DNA from: Welwitschia mirabilis
Lineage: Eukaryota > Gnetophyta > Gnetopsida > Welwitschiales
Direction: 5' to 3'
Assembly: GCA_051453625.1 (NCBI GenBank)
Contig: JBOZIK010000001.1
Coordinates: 97,245,372 to 97,300,470, forward strand
Length of the DNA: 55,099 bases
A program made the position numbers and the translations under genes. The notes under the pieces are model-generated. The model saw only the letters and a list, made by a program, of their open reading frames with translations, ran no database searches and had not been told where the DNA came from. Shown one piece after another: positions 34,491 through 45,924 of the stretch. Positions within the stretch are counted from its first letter, which is position 1. Every line of letters begins with the position of its first letter.

Positions 34491-36120
34491 ACATGGCCTA
34501 CTCAATTAAAAACACAAAAATTATCATGCGAAAATAAAAACATATGTTAAAAACTTTACATGGATGTGAAATAATGACCCAAAAATTAATAAAAAACTAG
34601 AAAAAAATACTAAAAATACATTATACTCCCTTGTAAAAGTTGCAATGCATCCTGAATTGCCTAAATGTGAAAGAAAAAATGTGAAAAATTTAAAAACTAT
34701 ATTTTTAGTGGACCCCACATGAAGTAAAAATTTAAAGTGCTCAAATAAAAAATCTAATTTAGCAGAGTTGTAGAACATGTTAAACTAATTAATTTTGCCT
34801 AAAGGATCATTATGTTTCTACCTATAATTTGTGAGAAAATGAGTTTGAAAGGTGAAAATTTAAAAATACCTCACAAACTGCAAAAATATTCATAACTCAT
34901 AAAATATGCAATGAAATTCACATCCATAAGTCCCAAATTGAAGAGGAAAAAAACTAAGTAATATACATGAAAACTGCATGTCAAAAGGCTGTAAAATGAG
35001 AGAAAAAGTGAAAAACGAGAGGAGAAGAAAACATACTTCATTTTTAAAAATTTACTAAGGTCTGGTAAATTTGGACATGAAATCTAGTGGGACAAGTTCT
35101 AGAATGCTGGTACAAGGTAGAGGGGTCATTTTCTCTTAAAGGAATAGGTAAAAGTGATAAATAAATAAGGCAAAATAAGGCAAAAGTGTTTGAGATATGA
35201 TTTTATTACATTATTATCTGAGCAAGCCATTCTGATGATAGTTCTAAGACGGCTCTTAAGAAAAAAGTAAAAAAAATTAGAATATCATCTTCTAGTCTCA
35301 TCTGGATGACCAAGTATATGATAAGACATGAAGAGTTTTTCAGAAAGAAAAATGTCAGCCAGAAAGCTTAAGCTCAGATATGATTATTTAAGTAGCAATT
35401 CTAAATAGAAAAACTTAAAAATACAGAAAATTAAATAGAAAACCAAGAAAAACAAAGGAAAAAGAATAAATATACAAGAAAGAAAAAACTATGGCTAAAG
35501 AAAATAGACTATCTAGATTAAAACCTATAAGAAAAACTGCATGAGTGTACCCAAATAGAAAAGGAAATTATGATAAACTCAGAACTCTCTAAGCTATTAG
35601 GGAACTCATAAAAACTAGGAAATGAAAAGATGTTCTATTTTATTTTTCAAAGGCTTAGTTTAAAATAATATAACATAAAAAATAATAAGGAAATTACTAA
35701 ATGATTAAGGTCTTATAAAATAATTAAAAAATGCATAAATGACTATAAAATTTTAAACTCAAAAACCAAAGAAACCTAGAGTGAAAATGGATATAAGGAA
35801 CAAGAAGAAGATTGTTTGCTTATCCTAAGTACTAATCTATCAAACTCCCAAGAAAGACATCATAAAGAAACCTAAGTAAATATACATAACAAAATGTATA
35901 TACTTCATAAAGTTCATTCGAAAAGAAAGTGGTTATGGAAATATTCAAAGCTACAAGTGCATAGAACAATAAATGTCAAAATTAAAAGTTACTTAGAAAT
36001 GAACTCACCTACTCTCACTCCAGAAACACACTCAAATATTTAAAATTGAAATTCCTAAGTGAGAATACTAAGAGTCTAGGAAACAAGCACTGCCTCTAAT
36101 GATACTAGAAACACTAATGA
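34491..36120. other. Gypsy-1 internal non-coding DNA
   Basis: No recognisable domain on either strand. The minus-strand frame 34524-34778 (84 codons) is Phe/Leu-rich and shows no motif. This is probably the spacer between pol and the extra frame. Confidence 0.5.
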
Positions 36121-36658
36121 TCTCATAGCCTCAAAGTTAATTTCTTTTTTTATGATGAGTGAAGCACAACCACTATTAGAGGAGTAGAAACCTATAAAAC
36201 ATGGTCAATTGATCCCCCAATGGAGTTCCTATAACTACCAATACTACCAAAGGTTCCTTTTGGAAAAATTTACTCAGAGTGGTAGAACATCATGGTGATC
36301 ATGTATTTTTTCTTTGAAGCATAAAATAGATCATGGTTATTATTTATTCTCTTCATTTTTTTCTAGAAAAATTCCCACATGATTACACACTAAAGAAACA
36401 TAAATGTAACTAAGTGAAATAAAATATAGAAAAGAACACTCTTAAATAACCCAAGACTTTAACACCATTGAAAAAGGAACCAAACACTAAGACATCTTCC
36501 TTTAAATGAAGTCCATCGATGGGTGATCCAAGCTTATCACTCTAAATGCCCAAGTATAAAACTAGTCATGAAACATCTTAAAATAATATACAAGTGAAGT
36601 TTGAAAGATGATTAAGTAACATTATAATATCAACCAAAGGAGTAGGATAAGAAAGACC

Positions 36659-37472
36659 TTATATAATGATAGGAAGGAAGTTCTCCTTATTAAGGGAAAC
36701 CTCCAAAACAAGCACTTCTATCATATTCATGGTTGCATTTAAAGATCCTTCATATAACTTCAACCATTTCCCATTAACCTTTTGAATCTCTCTAGTTTCT
36801 AAGTCTAAAATTTTAACTGATCCATTAGTATGCACTTTCTTGACAATGTAAGAAACTAACCATTTAGAGGTCAACTTGATATTTAAAAAATGAACTCTAA
36901 TGTTATATAATAAGATAAGTTAACTGGGTTCAAACTTTTTATAAAATATTTTTTTATCATGTTTGAACTTTGCTTGGGATTTATAGATTAATTTACGATG
37001 TATGGTATGAGTTATTTTTTCATTAAGATATCTAATTGGTATAATGTATATTTAAGGTTTTTATAAAAATTTATAAGATTAAGTTGATGAGATGCATGAT
37101 AAGAATTATAATGCACATCAAGATTAATACACAAACTTTACCATATACAAGTTCATAAGATGAAAAACCAAGAGAAGTACGCTAAGTAATATAGTAAGCC
37201 CAAAGTACATTGTTAAGTTTAGAAGACCAAGACTTTTTATTAACAAAGACAAGTTTTTGTAACATCTTCTTTATTTCTCTATTAGCATTTTTAGCCTGTC
37301 CACTAGTTTGAAGATGATAAGCACAAGCTACTCTATTTTCTATACCAATTGATAAAATAAGTTTCTTAAAAATTTAATTAATGAAATGAGTACCCTGATC
37401 GCTACTGATAACTTTAGAAAAATCAAATCTCTGAAAGATATAAGTTTTAAGAAAATGACAAATAATTCGAGC
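36659..37472 (-). pseudogene. Gypsy-1 integrase core end and C-terminal domain, duplicate copy
   Basis: Minus strand from the gap edge downward: ICHFLKTYIFQRFDFSK and SSDQGTHFIN (about 37472-37380, core with the D of SDQG), then AYHLQTSGQAKNANREIKK (about 37320-37270; the YHPQTNGQAE box with a helix), KLNNVLWAYYIT near 37190 and LGFSSYELVYGK (TPYxLVYGK) near 37160. The piece 36874-36659 reads KWLVSYIVKKVHTNGSVKIL, then KVNGKWLKLYEGS. This is the post-core beta-barrel end of Tat/Athila integrases, with the FKVNGxxLKxY signature. Integrase joins the cDNA ends to host DNA. Confidence 0.75.
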
Positions 37473-37572
37473 NNNNNNNNNNNNNNNNNNNNNNNNNNNN
37501 NNNNNNNNNNNNNNNNNNNNNNNNNNNNNNNNNNNNNNNNNNNNNNNNNNNNNNNNNNNNNNNNNNNNNNNN
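37473..37572. other. Assembly gap (100 N) inside Gypsy-1
   Basis: Default-size gap exactly at the junction of the two integrase copies. The duplication and the element length depend on what is missing here. Confidence 0.95.
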
Positions 37573-37999
37573 CCACTGTCAGAGCAATAAGGTCTCATGA
37601 AGCATGGCCAACTGATCCCCTAGTGGAGTTCCTATAGCTATTAATATTACTAAAGCTTTCTTTTAAAAAAAATTTCCTTAGTGTGGTAGAACATCATGAT
37701 GTTCCTATATTTTTATTTAAAGCATAAAATATGATAGATTATGATCATTATTTCTTTTTTTATTTTTTTTAAAAATTCCACATGATCACACACTCAAAAA
37801 GATGAAGGTGAATAAGTAAAACAAAAGACAAAAAAAAAGACTTTCAAATAAATCAAGAACCTAACACCATTAAAAAAGGGATAAAAAAGTAAGGCATCTC
37901 TCTTCAAATGAAGTCTATAGACATACAAATATCTCAAGATTAGATGAATCTAATATTACCACTATAAATGCCCAAGTATGAATAATAATTATGAAACTT

Positions 38000-39260
38000 C
38001 CTAAAGTAATACACAAATCAAGTGTAAAATATGATCAGGTAACATCATAACATTAATCAAATGAGTAGGCTAAGAAAAAACTTAGATAATAATAGGGAGG
38101 AAGTTCTCCTCATCAAGAAAAACCTCCAAAACAAGTGCTTCTACCATCTTCATAGTTGCATCTAAAGATCCTTCATATAATTTCAATAATTATCTATTAA
38201 CCTTATGAATCTCTCAAGCCTTTAAGTCTAAAATCTTAATTAAGCCATTATGATGCACTTTCTCTACAAGGTAAAGACCTAATCATTTATAGGTAAACTT
38301 GTTATTCAAAAGATGAACTCTAGTATTATATAACAAAACAAGTTAACTGAGTTCAAACTTTTTATGAAATATACTTTTATCATGTTTATGGATTAATTGA
38401 CAATGTATGATATGAGTTCTTTTTTTATCAATATGATCTAATTGGGCTAATCTATATTTAAGGTCTTCATAAAAATTTACAATATTAAGTTGATGATATG
38501 TACAATAATAATTTTGACATACATTAACAAGTAATAGATAAATTTTACCATATATAAGTTTGTAAGGTGAATAACCAAGAGAAGTACATCAAGTATCATG
38601 ATAAGCCCAAATTGCATCTTTAAGTTTCAAATCCAAAGACTTTTTATTAATAAATACAAGTTTTTATAACATTTTCTTCTTTTTTCTATTAGCATTTTTA
38701 GCTTATCCATTAGTTTGAATATGATAAACATAAGCTGCTACATGTTCTATATCAATAAATAAAAAAGGTTTCCTAAAAATTTGATCAATAAAATAAAAAC
38801 CCTGATCACTAACAATAGCTTTAGAAAAAATTAATCTTTGAAATATATAAGTTCTAAGAAAATGATAAACAATTTGGGCATCATTTAGAGAAGTAGGTAT
38901 GGATTCAATCCATTTAGTCACATAATCCACAACCACTAAAATGTAATGCTTATTAGAAGAAGGTGGATGAATAGGGATTTTTTAATCAATACCCTAATAA
39001 TCAAAAGGCTCACATTTAAGAATAGATCTAAAAGGTTATTTCCTATAAATGAACAAGTCTACATGACACTAACAGGGATCACACCTTCTAGCAAAATCAA
39101 AATAATCATGAAAACAAAAACGTTAATAAAAACCATAATGGAGGATTTTCATCACTATTTTATATCCACTAAAGTGTTCTCTACAAATACCATTATGACA
39201 AAGATAAAGGATTTCAGATATCTCCCCCTCAGGCATACATTTTCTTATGATTTGATCTTT
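38000..39260 (-). pseudogene. Gypsy-1 integrase: zinc finger, core and C-terminal end
   Basis: Minus strand. The zinc-binding domain at about 39240-39060 has CMPEGEISEILYLCHNGICR, HFSGYKIVMKILHYGFY and CDPC, giving a clear H-x3-5-H and C-x2-C layout. The core at 38936-38703 is open for 77 codons: VVDYVTKWIESIP, NDAQIVYHFLRTYIFQR, AIVSDQGFYFIDQ and YHIQTNG, where the first Asp of VVDY and the Asp of SDQG are catalytic. The C-terminal barrel can be traced to about 38100 and parallels the duplicate copy. Some parts remain open, but frame breaks elsewhere exclude a product. The 165-codon plus-strand frame at 38946-39443 is the antisense shadow of the zinc domain. Confidence 0.8.
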
Positions 39261-39499
39261 ACACCTATGGTACTAATATGGCTCTATCCACTCATAGTCA
39301 CCTATCTTATGAATAAATTATTTGTGTTGATTATTGATCTAGTGTTATGGTATTTTCATGGTTACAAGATAGTTAACAATGTCTGCATACCAAGGAGGAA
39401 GATAAAAAGAAGATATAATAAAAAACTACTCATCAAAAAATGAATTATCAATGATAGAATCATCTGGAGAGAAGGAAGTCAAGATAAGTAATCAGTAAT

Positions 39500-39870
39500 A
39501 CAATTATACTTTCCTGGATTATCTATGATGGTAAAGTTAAAATCTTGCATAATAAGAATCCATCTAATCAAATATGTACTAGAATCGTTCTTCGTTATGA
39601 GTTAATAAATAGTAGCATGGTTGGTGTAAACATTTGTATAAAAGCCTAACAGATAATGTTTAAGAGAATCAAGGTAAAAGATAACGGCTAATATCTCTTT
39701 CTCTGTAGTGATATAATTCATTTAAGCTTTTACAAAGATTCACTATGGTAAGATATAACATGAAAATAATTTTCATATTTCTAATAAAGAACCCCATCTA
39801 TGGCAAAATTACTCGCATCTTACATAAGCTTAAACTCTAGTTCCCAATTGGATCCCATTACTATAGGAGC
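39500..39870 (-). pseudogene. Gypsy-1 RNase H
   Basis: The minus strand reads WELEFKLM-stop-DASNFAIDGVLY near 39850-39790 (ELxCDASDFAVGAVL, first catalytic Asp kept, Cys to stop). Then come FHVISYHSESL near 39760 and, with frame changes, TTEKEILAV, HYLLG and a TNHAT box (TDHAAL) at about 39620. The domain degrades the RNA strand of the hybrid during cDNA synthesis. It lies between RT and integrase, as expected. Confidence 0.75.
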
Positions 39871-39939
39871 ATAAGACAGTTTATGTTTAAGCCTATCTAA
39901 AGAAAATTAACAAGATTCATTATATTCAAATTTGACTTC

Positions 39940-40700
39940 TTTCTATAGTAATGAGTGAAGGGTTTTATAGATGTTAACATAATCATAAATGAACTAATAG
40001 TAAAAACCACAATGACCAAAAAAAGATCCAACCTCTTTAGCATTTATAGGGGGACTTAGATTTTAAATAATACCAACTTTATAAGCATCCATCCTAATTC
40101 CCTCTTTTGAGATATAATGACCTACAACAATTCTAGTTTCTACAAGAAATAGACTCTTTTTCCAACTCAAGTGTAGGCCACCAAAAATGCAATGGTCTAA
40201 GACTTTCTCTAATCAATCTAAAATCTGGTCAAACATTTCAGCATAAATAGGAAAGTCATCTATAAAAATCTCAATGGAATCCTTAAGAATATTATAAAAT
40301 ATACCCATCATAACACATTGAAAAGTACTAGGAGCATTACAAAGTCTGAAAACATGCATCTAAAAGTGAAAGTACCAAAAGAAGAAGTAAAAGTGGTTTT
40401 GCCTTGAGTCTCACTAGTAATGCAAACCTAATTGTAACTGCTATAACTATCAAAAAAATCATAAAAAGCATGACCCTAAATTCTATCAAGAATCTAATCA
40501 AGAAAAGGCATAGAATAGTGGCCTTTTTTAATTACTTTATTTAGTTTTGGAAAGTCTATGCACATTATTCATTTCCCACCCTTTTTAGAAACTACTATTA
40601 AGGGTCTAACCCACTCACTATCAGTAATTAAATAAATGATTTTAGAATCCATTAATTTTATGATTTTATCTTTTACAATTTACTTAAGGGCTGAATTGAG
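39940..40700 (-). pseudogene. Gypsy-1 reverse transcriptase
   Basis: Minus strand: SEWVRPLIVVSKKGGK, CIDFPKLNKVIKKGHYSMPF, ILDRI, FYDFFDSYSSYN, KTTFTSSFGTFTF, FRLCNAPSTFQCVMMGIF and IEIFIDDFPIYAE (DD codons 40255-40260), then GGLHLSWKKSLFLVE and VGHYISKEGIRMDAYKVGII, ending with FGHCGFYY near 39990. These are RT motifs in order. The catalytic Asp pair is intact, unlike in the LINEs here, but stops (for example within motif A region and after LDQ) break the frame. CNAPxTFQ and FxDDF agree with the Tat/Athila clade. Confidence 0.85.
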
Positions 40701-41559
40701 TCTACATTAGAGTTGCCTCACAGGCTTATTGGTTACTTTAAGTTAGATTTTGTGTTAAATAATGGAAGTGGATATGGCTGTCAAATCATTATGGGACTAA
40801 GCAAACACATTTTCTTAGATTACAGAAGAAAGATAAGACTCAATTCTTATTAAGGGCCAAAATTTATGTTGATAATAAATAGTTTTTTTAGGTCATTATT
40901 TAGGAAAAGGTAATTTAGTCCACTATGTAAAGTTTTAAGTTCAGATTTAAGCTCAAATTTTTACTATCTATGAAATTCTTAGGATAACAAACTATCATCT
41001 TAGATTGTTGCCTGGACATCAATAGTGAATGATCACCTTCAAAATAAGAAATCATAGGTCTACTAAATTCTCAAACTTCTACATAGTTAACAGATTTAGA
41101 CTCTCTACTCTCTAAATTAGAAAATTTAGTTTTTAGATGGTCAAAATCAAGTTAATCTTCAAAAACATATAGGTTGTTTGCTTCCATTTGATCCTTAAAT
41201 AAGGTTGGTCCATAAAGCATGAATCATCTTTCCTTAGGTAGACGATGTTGTAAAAATAAAGTTGGCTTAATTGCTTCCTCCACACTCAAATCATTGCCTA
41301 ATTCTTTTTTAGTCATACTAAAAACTCTTACTGAAAACTATTTATTTTTAAAATGATACCTCATTAATCCAGTTTTTGTATCTACAGTAGACTATTATAC
41401 ACAAACCTCTACTTAGAAGTAAAGGATATCCATCATGGTGCTTAACTTCTAAAGCTATAATATCAATAGGGTAGAAATCTTCTTCTATCTAAATAATCAA
41501 ATCCTTAATCACACCTAATAGTTTCTTCATAGAAGTACCAGTTAGCTCTAAAATAATGC

Positions 41560-41900
41560 ATGTAAGTTTAACTCTTTCTTTTAAACTAAGTCTCTAACAA
41601 ATGTATAAGGGCATGATGTTAATACTAGCTCTAATATCTACTAAGACTTTCTTAATTCCATGGTTTGCTTCTGAAGTAACACTCATAGTTACTGCTCTCA
41701 GATCTTTAAACTTTAAAAAGTTTTGGCAAATTAAGTTGCTAATAGATTAAGCTAGGAAGACTTTACTTGGAATGGTTTATTTTTGCTTTTTTCTAGTTAA
41801 GTCTTTCTGTAGCTTTGAATACCTTGGATTTTTTTATAAAAGTTTCCAAAATAGTAAGTTGATATTCATATTTTGCATTAAGGATCTTAAATGATCATCA
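41560..41900 (-). pseudogene. Gypsy-1 aspartic protease region
   Basis: The minus strand reads KKVLVDIRASINIMPLYI near 41645-41595. DIRAS (41638-41624) stands for the D-L-G-A-S active site, with Gly changed to Arg, followed by the typical INxMPLxI. The protease cuts the gag-pol polyprotein. It is located between gag and RT. The rest of the domain is too broken to follow. A minus frame at 41834-42103 (89 codons) next to it is probably the end of gag or a linker. Confidence 0.7.
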
Positions 41901-42499
41901 AAAATAGGGTTTTTGTCAATCCTATTAAGCCATGGAGTAGCAAGTTTCTTATGTGAAGAGTCTTTCTTTTTGTTGCTTAATAAAGAAGGAAAACAATGAT
42001 TTTTAAAGATTTCTATGTTCTCTTCCTTATTATTTTTGTCACATTGTGATGTTAAACCCTCATGGGTAGGAGGAGTTATATCATTTCCACTTCTTATCAC
42101 CACCTTATAATCTTTTCTAACTTTATTTGGGTTTGGTAAAGTTTGAGTTCTCTTTGGTTAGCAATCATAGTTTATTATAGGATACTCATAAGGTTTTTAA
42201 TATTGGTATTTGTCTTTTTAATATTTGAGTTTATTTTTTCTTGTGATTTTATCAACTCCTTAATGGAATTCCTAAGAGGATCACTTGGATTTTGGAAGTT
42301 GGATAAGCTTTCTAACTTATTTGAGTTGTTAGATTAGAATTTTATGTTCTCAAATCTTTTCTTAAAAGGTTGGAAGCTAGGATGATTTGTTTGAAAATTT
42401 TGAAGTTATATTGCTCACTCATCCTAAATTAAAATTTGTCGTAATTTTGGACTTAACTTTGATTTTCATTTTTGTTGTATTTTGAAGACCTTTAATTAA

Positions 42500-43420
42500 A
42501 AGCATACACTTCCTCATAAATTTTCTCTTTCTAAGTTGGAAGAAAAGTACATTCTTTGATGACTTGATAACTATCTTCATACAAATCACAGGTAGAAACT
42601 AAAACTTCACTCTTCTCGGTTTTCATCTTTGCATCAAGAATCATTTGTATGTATTTTTCTAAGATTGAAGTAAAATCCTTTATGACATTGGCTGGTTCAT
42701 TTTCACTCTTATTTCATTTTTCTCATTTTTTACCTTCTTTAGATCTTTAATGATTTGGTATACTATTTAGTTTTCTCTAGGTAAGGGTCTAGGCCATGTT
42801 TGACTTACTTCTACCAAGTCTTCTAATACTTTCTAAGCATCATCTAAGGTTTAATTTAATAAGTTACCTCAACACGAAAAATATACAAGTTTCTTTGTAT
42901 GACTATTTAATCCACTATAAAAGTAGTCAATACCTATAAAAAGGCATCTACAGGGTTCAAATGTAAAGCAGCAAAGAATATCTCATAGGTTTGTTAGGCA
43001 TTTATTGAAGCTATTAACTTATTTCTTACATTTTCAGATGATGGTTTCACTCATAAATCTTTTAATAAAGGCTTACTGAACTTAACGTTAAGATTTTAAG
43101 CTTTTGTGGTAAATCATTCTTAGCTATAGTCTAGGCTTATCCTTTAAAGTGATGAGGAAGATGACCATGTATCATTTCTGAAAGTAAGGACTAACTATTC
43201 TGTGTTGGCAATGTGTTGCAAGGGATCTTCATCCATTCACCAATAAAAGTAGGATATGCATTTAGATTACATAGTTCAACATCATCACTGGGAGGTAAGT
43301 CAAATGGGGTTTGGATTTCACATTTCTTATTTGCTTCGAGATCTCTAAAGATGACATGAACATTAGTATGAGTAGGAGTGGTTATAGAAGTTTTAATGAT
43401 ATTTTACTTTTGAGATAAGG
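42500..43420 (-). pseudogene. Gypsy-1 gag
   Basis: Gag forms the virus-like particle of the element. On the minus strand, FYSGLNSHTKKLVYFSC near 42925-42880 and TLDDAXKVLEDLVEVSQTW (X is a stop; about 42860-42800) match the conserved end of the plant gypsy gag (FYxGLxxxxRxxxDxAAGG, then the EAxxLIExMAxNxxxW helix). Upstream text near 43300-43200 (VELCNLNAYPTFIGEWMK) fits the FExKP-type start only loosely. No zinc knuckle seen. Many stops. Confidence 0.65.
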
Positions 43421-44108
43421 TAGACGTGATTTAAAATAAAAAACTCTCATCTAAAAAATCATTTGAAAAATTTTCTATAGCAAAATCAAACTCTACAAAA
43501 ATGAAAGTATATATTGCTAAAAATTCTAAATCTTATGTACCTTTTCTATGTTTACCTGATTCAATTTCTAGGTCTATCAAACCTTCTTAGATTTTTTCTA
43601 TAATAAACAAAACTCTCTCTAATGTTTTTCTTTTTTATTAAATTTTACCATACATACTCAATTTAAGATGCATAGAGTGTCATTCCTATAATCATCTAGA
43701 TGATAGTCTAGATGGGAAAAATACAAAAACCACAAAATAGAAAAAAGTAGAAAATAGAAATAAAAAACTAAAAGACACAAAAAACTGTAAAAATAGATTG
43801 TCATTCACCTAATTCATTTGGATAACACAAGGGTAATGGAAAAATCCTAAAAAATTTTGACATAAAACTCAAATAGAAAACTCAGAGAACATAGGCTGTT
43901 ATCATGTCACGTCATCTAGACAAAGAAGTAGATAACTAACTTTTTATTATATAATAGAAAATAAACTTTTGTTTGAAAATTAAAAAACTGACACTACAAA
44001 AAGTAAAAACTTGTGCTAATATAGATATTGGTACTTTGTTATTATAGGTAAGCACCTAAACCGAAATACTCATTAGAGTAATGATAATTCTTAAACTCTA
44101 AGCAACCT
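43421..44108. other. Gypsy-1 leader between primer site and gag
   Basis: Stop-filled on both strands. No motif was found, as expected for the untranslated leader. Confidence 0.5.
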
Positions 44109-44126
44109 TCCCCAGCAATGGCACCA
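44109..44126 (-). other. Gypsy-1 primer-binding site (tRNA-Asp type)
   Basis: The minus strand reads TGGTGCCATTGCTGGGGA three bases inside the 5' LTR. The complement of the plant tRNA-Asp 3' end, used by Athila/Tat elements, differs at three positions. All three differences are CpG transitions (CG to TG, CG to CA, CG to TG). Confidence 0.85.
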
Positions 44127-44129
44127 AAA

Positions 44130-45231
44130 TGTTGTAATGCATTTATGTAATATTTACATCCTAAGTAGAATCCTATTAATTAAAAATATAATGTATAAAA
44201 AAAACACACTAATATAGGTAGGGGTGACCTAAATGTTGTAATCCATTAAAGGCTAAAGTAGGAAATAAAAGAGTTTCTTTCCATAAAGAGATGATGCTTG
44301 CACAGTAATCTACAGAAATAACTTGCAATGCATTAAAGTAAAATATAACAAACTCATGTAAATCTAATCTATAAAAAAACAACAATACACTTAACCTAAA
44401 CTAACTAAGCATAACCTCAACAAAAGATTTCCCTCATAACTTATATCACTAGAAAAATGTTATCTGATTAGAAGCAATAAAACTATGAGGGTGAAAAACA
44501 ATCACACATTGAAATTAGAAAAAGAAGTATTTTGTATTAATTACAAATCACATATGTATTACAAAGTAGTCATAACTAAATGGAGAAAATGCCATCTAAC
44601 ACCAAGGAAAACATCTCTTTACAATTACAAGGATGGATCACTGGCCCTTCGATCTCATGTCATGAGAATATCAGACACAAATAAAGACAAGTAGCGGTCG
44701 AGAGTGAGATCACTATTTATTGACTCACAAGCACAGAATAAAATAGATAGAAAGAAATGATAAATCATAATGGTCATGCAAGGAGAAATGGAAATACATG
44801 TGGGCATAAGTTACATGAATGTTTAGTATAGATGTTATAACAATTTCATCCATCTGATTGTTTTGGATGATAGAAGAGATGATGCCACCTCATAATTAAT
44901 TCACATCAGCTGCTAAGTCAATTACAATCAGCATCCATATTAGCACTATTTGCTTGGTCATCTATACAATCATCCAAATGATAAAGTGGATGATGACATT
45001 TGATAATTCTTTAATCATTACATCAGCCTCAATGTTTTACAGGAAGTTGTCTCCAAAAATGTAAAGTATTCAGAATAGCTCAAAATATTGTAAATCATCA
45101 TAAAGATTACATGTTTTTATCCTTTTCATCTCAGCTCTCTATTATCACAGAAATCAAACATTTACCTATTTATTATCCTAAAAAACCACTTAAAATACCC
45201 TATCAAATATGCATACATTGGTAGTGTAATA
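44130..45231 (-). repeat. Gypsy-1 5' LTR (right LTR)
   Basis: 1102 bp from TGTTGTAATGCAT to GGTAGTGTAATA, matched to 31536-32637. In the minus sense this LTR holds the promoter of the element. The open frame 44485-44694 on the plus strand is accidental. Primer site on its left edge, target duplication on its right edge. Confidence 0.9.
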
Positions 45232-45236
45232 CTCCT
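45232..45236. repeat. Target-site duplication of Gypsy-1, right copy (CTCCT)
   Basis: Identical to 31531-31535. Confidence 0.85.
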
Positions 45237-45830
45237 CAAGCTTGAATTCAATAAGCATAGATTTTATTTGAACATCTATAATTTTAAGATGCCCTATAAT
45301 TTCTATTTAATATTCATAATCTGTGTTGATACTTGAGAGAACTCTAAGAATTGCTGTGAGAACACTTGAATCTACACATTTAAACCCTGAATGATTATTT
45401 CCATATTAGTAATTTTTGACTTCATCACATTCCATTCTAATTTGGAAATTGTTATCTCTACCATTTTCAGAGGATACTCCAAATTGTGAATGTTTTTTAA
45501 ATGATTGAATTGATTTATTTTATTTTTTCCTTAGCTTTCTTTGGCATTCAGAAAGCTCATCATGCTAAGAATTGTAATAGAAACTATCTTCCCTTTTAAG
45601 CTCTTTGGATTATTTCATCCTTCATTTCAAGCTCCTTATGGTGTTTTGCCTTTCTTTCAAGATCTCAATATCTATTTCTACTTTTTTTCTTCCTCTTAAG
45701 AATCTTATATTCCTTGTAAACCTCCTTGAAATATTTTCCTATGCTTTTGCTTTTAGCATATAACTAAGTCCTCTATTATAGACTCAAACTTGTCTCTATA
45801 TTCTAGAATTAATAATTATTTATGAGATGT
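45232..45830 (-). pseudogene. LINE-3 N-terminal region, right half (before the insertion)
   Basis: One minus-strand frame runs through this stretch with about ten stops in 200 codons, fewer than expected for this composition. It shows KKVEIDIEILKERQNTIRSL, DELSECQRKLRKK, IRMECDEVKNY and, at the insertion edge, IDVQIKSMLIEFKLEE. The Lys/Glu/Leu pattern suggests a long helix or coiled coil. The frame phase continues on the other side of Gypsy-1. The upstream end of LINE-3 is not visible; beyond 45830 the minisatellite begins. Confidence 0.6.
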
Positions 45831-45924
45831 TTTTCTATCATAAATAATGGATTAGTTCAAATGTACTTGATGATAGTTGATTTAGGTATTTGATGCAAAA
45901 TTAATTGAGTTTAAATTAAATTTA

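Larger units (their letters stand above)
36121..38900 (-). repeat. Direct duplication of the integrase C-terminal half inside Gypsy-1
   Basis: Left copy 36121-37472, right copy 37595-38890, separated by the 100-N gap. Shared landmarks, in order, include TGGAGTTCCTATA, GTGGTAGAACATCATG, AAGCATAAAAT, GGAAGTTCTCCT, AAAGATCCTTCATATAA, AGGTGATA/TGATAAGC stretches and the integrase core end. By eye about 80% identity, similar to that between the LTRs. The left copy therefore duplicates integrase positions already present in the right copy. Either the element carries an old tandem duplication, or two related elements were joined across the gap. Confidence 0.7.
31536..45231 (-). mobile_element. Gypsy-1: complete Tat/Athila-type LTR retrotransposon (13.7 kb), inactive
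   Basis: Bounded by two 1102-bp LTRs and a 5-bp target duplication. In the minus sense the order is 5' LTR (45231-44130), primer site (44126-44109), gag (about 43420-42500), protease (about 41640), RT (40700-39950), RNase H (39860-39500), integrase (39250-38000), a second copy of the integrase end (37472-36660), an extra low-stop frame with coiled-coil tail (34490-33200), polypurine tract and 3' LTR. The tRNA-Asp-type primer site and the extra frame after pol place it with Tat/Athila gypsies. It interrupts LINE-3. Frames hold many stops. The internal 100-N gap at 37473 means the true length is uncertain. Confidence 0.9.

Noticed and set aside
38946-39443. 165-codon plus-strand frame, the longest N-free frame of the window
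   Set aside because: Antisense to the Gypsy-1 integrase zinc finger, whose Cys and His residues are plainly visible on the minus strand.
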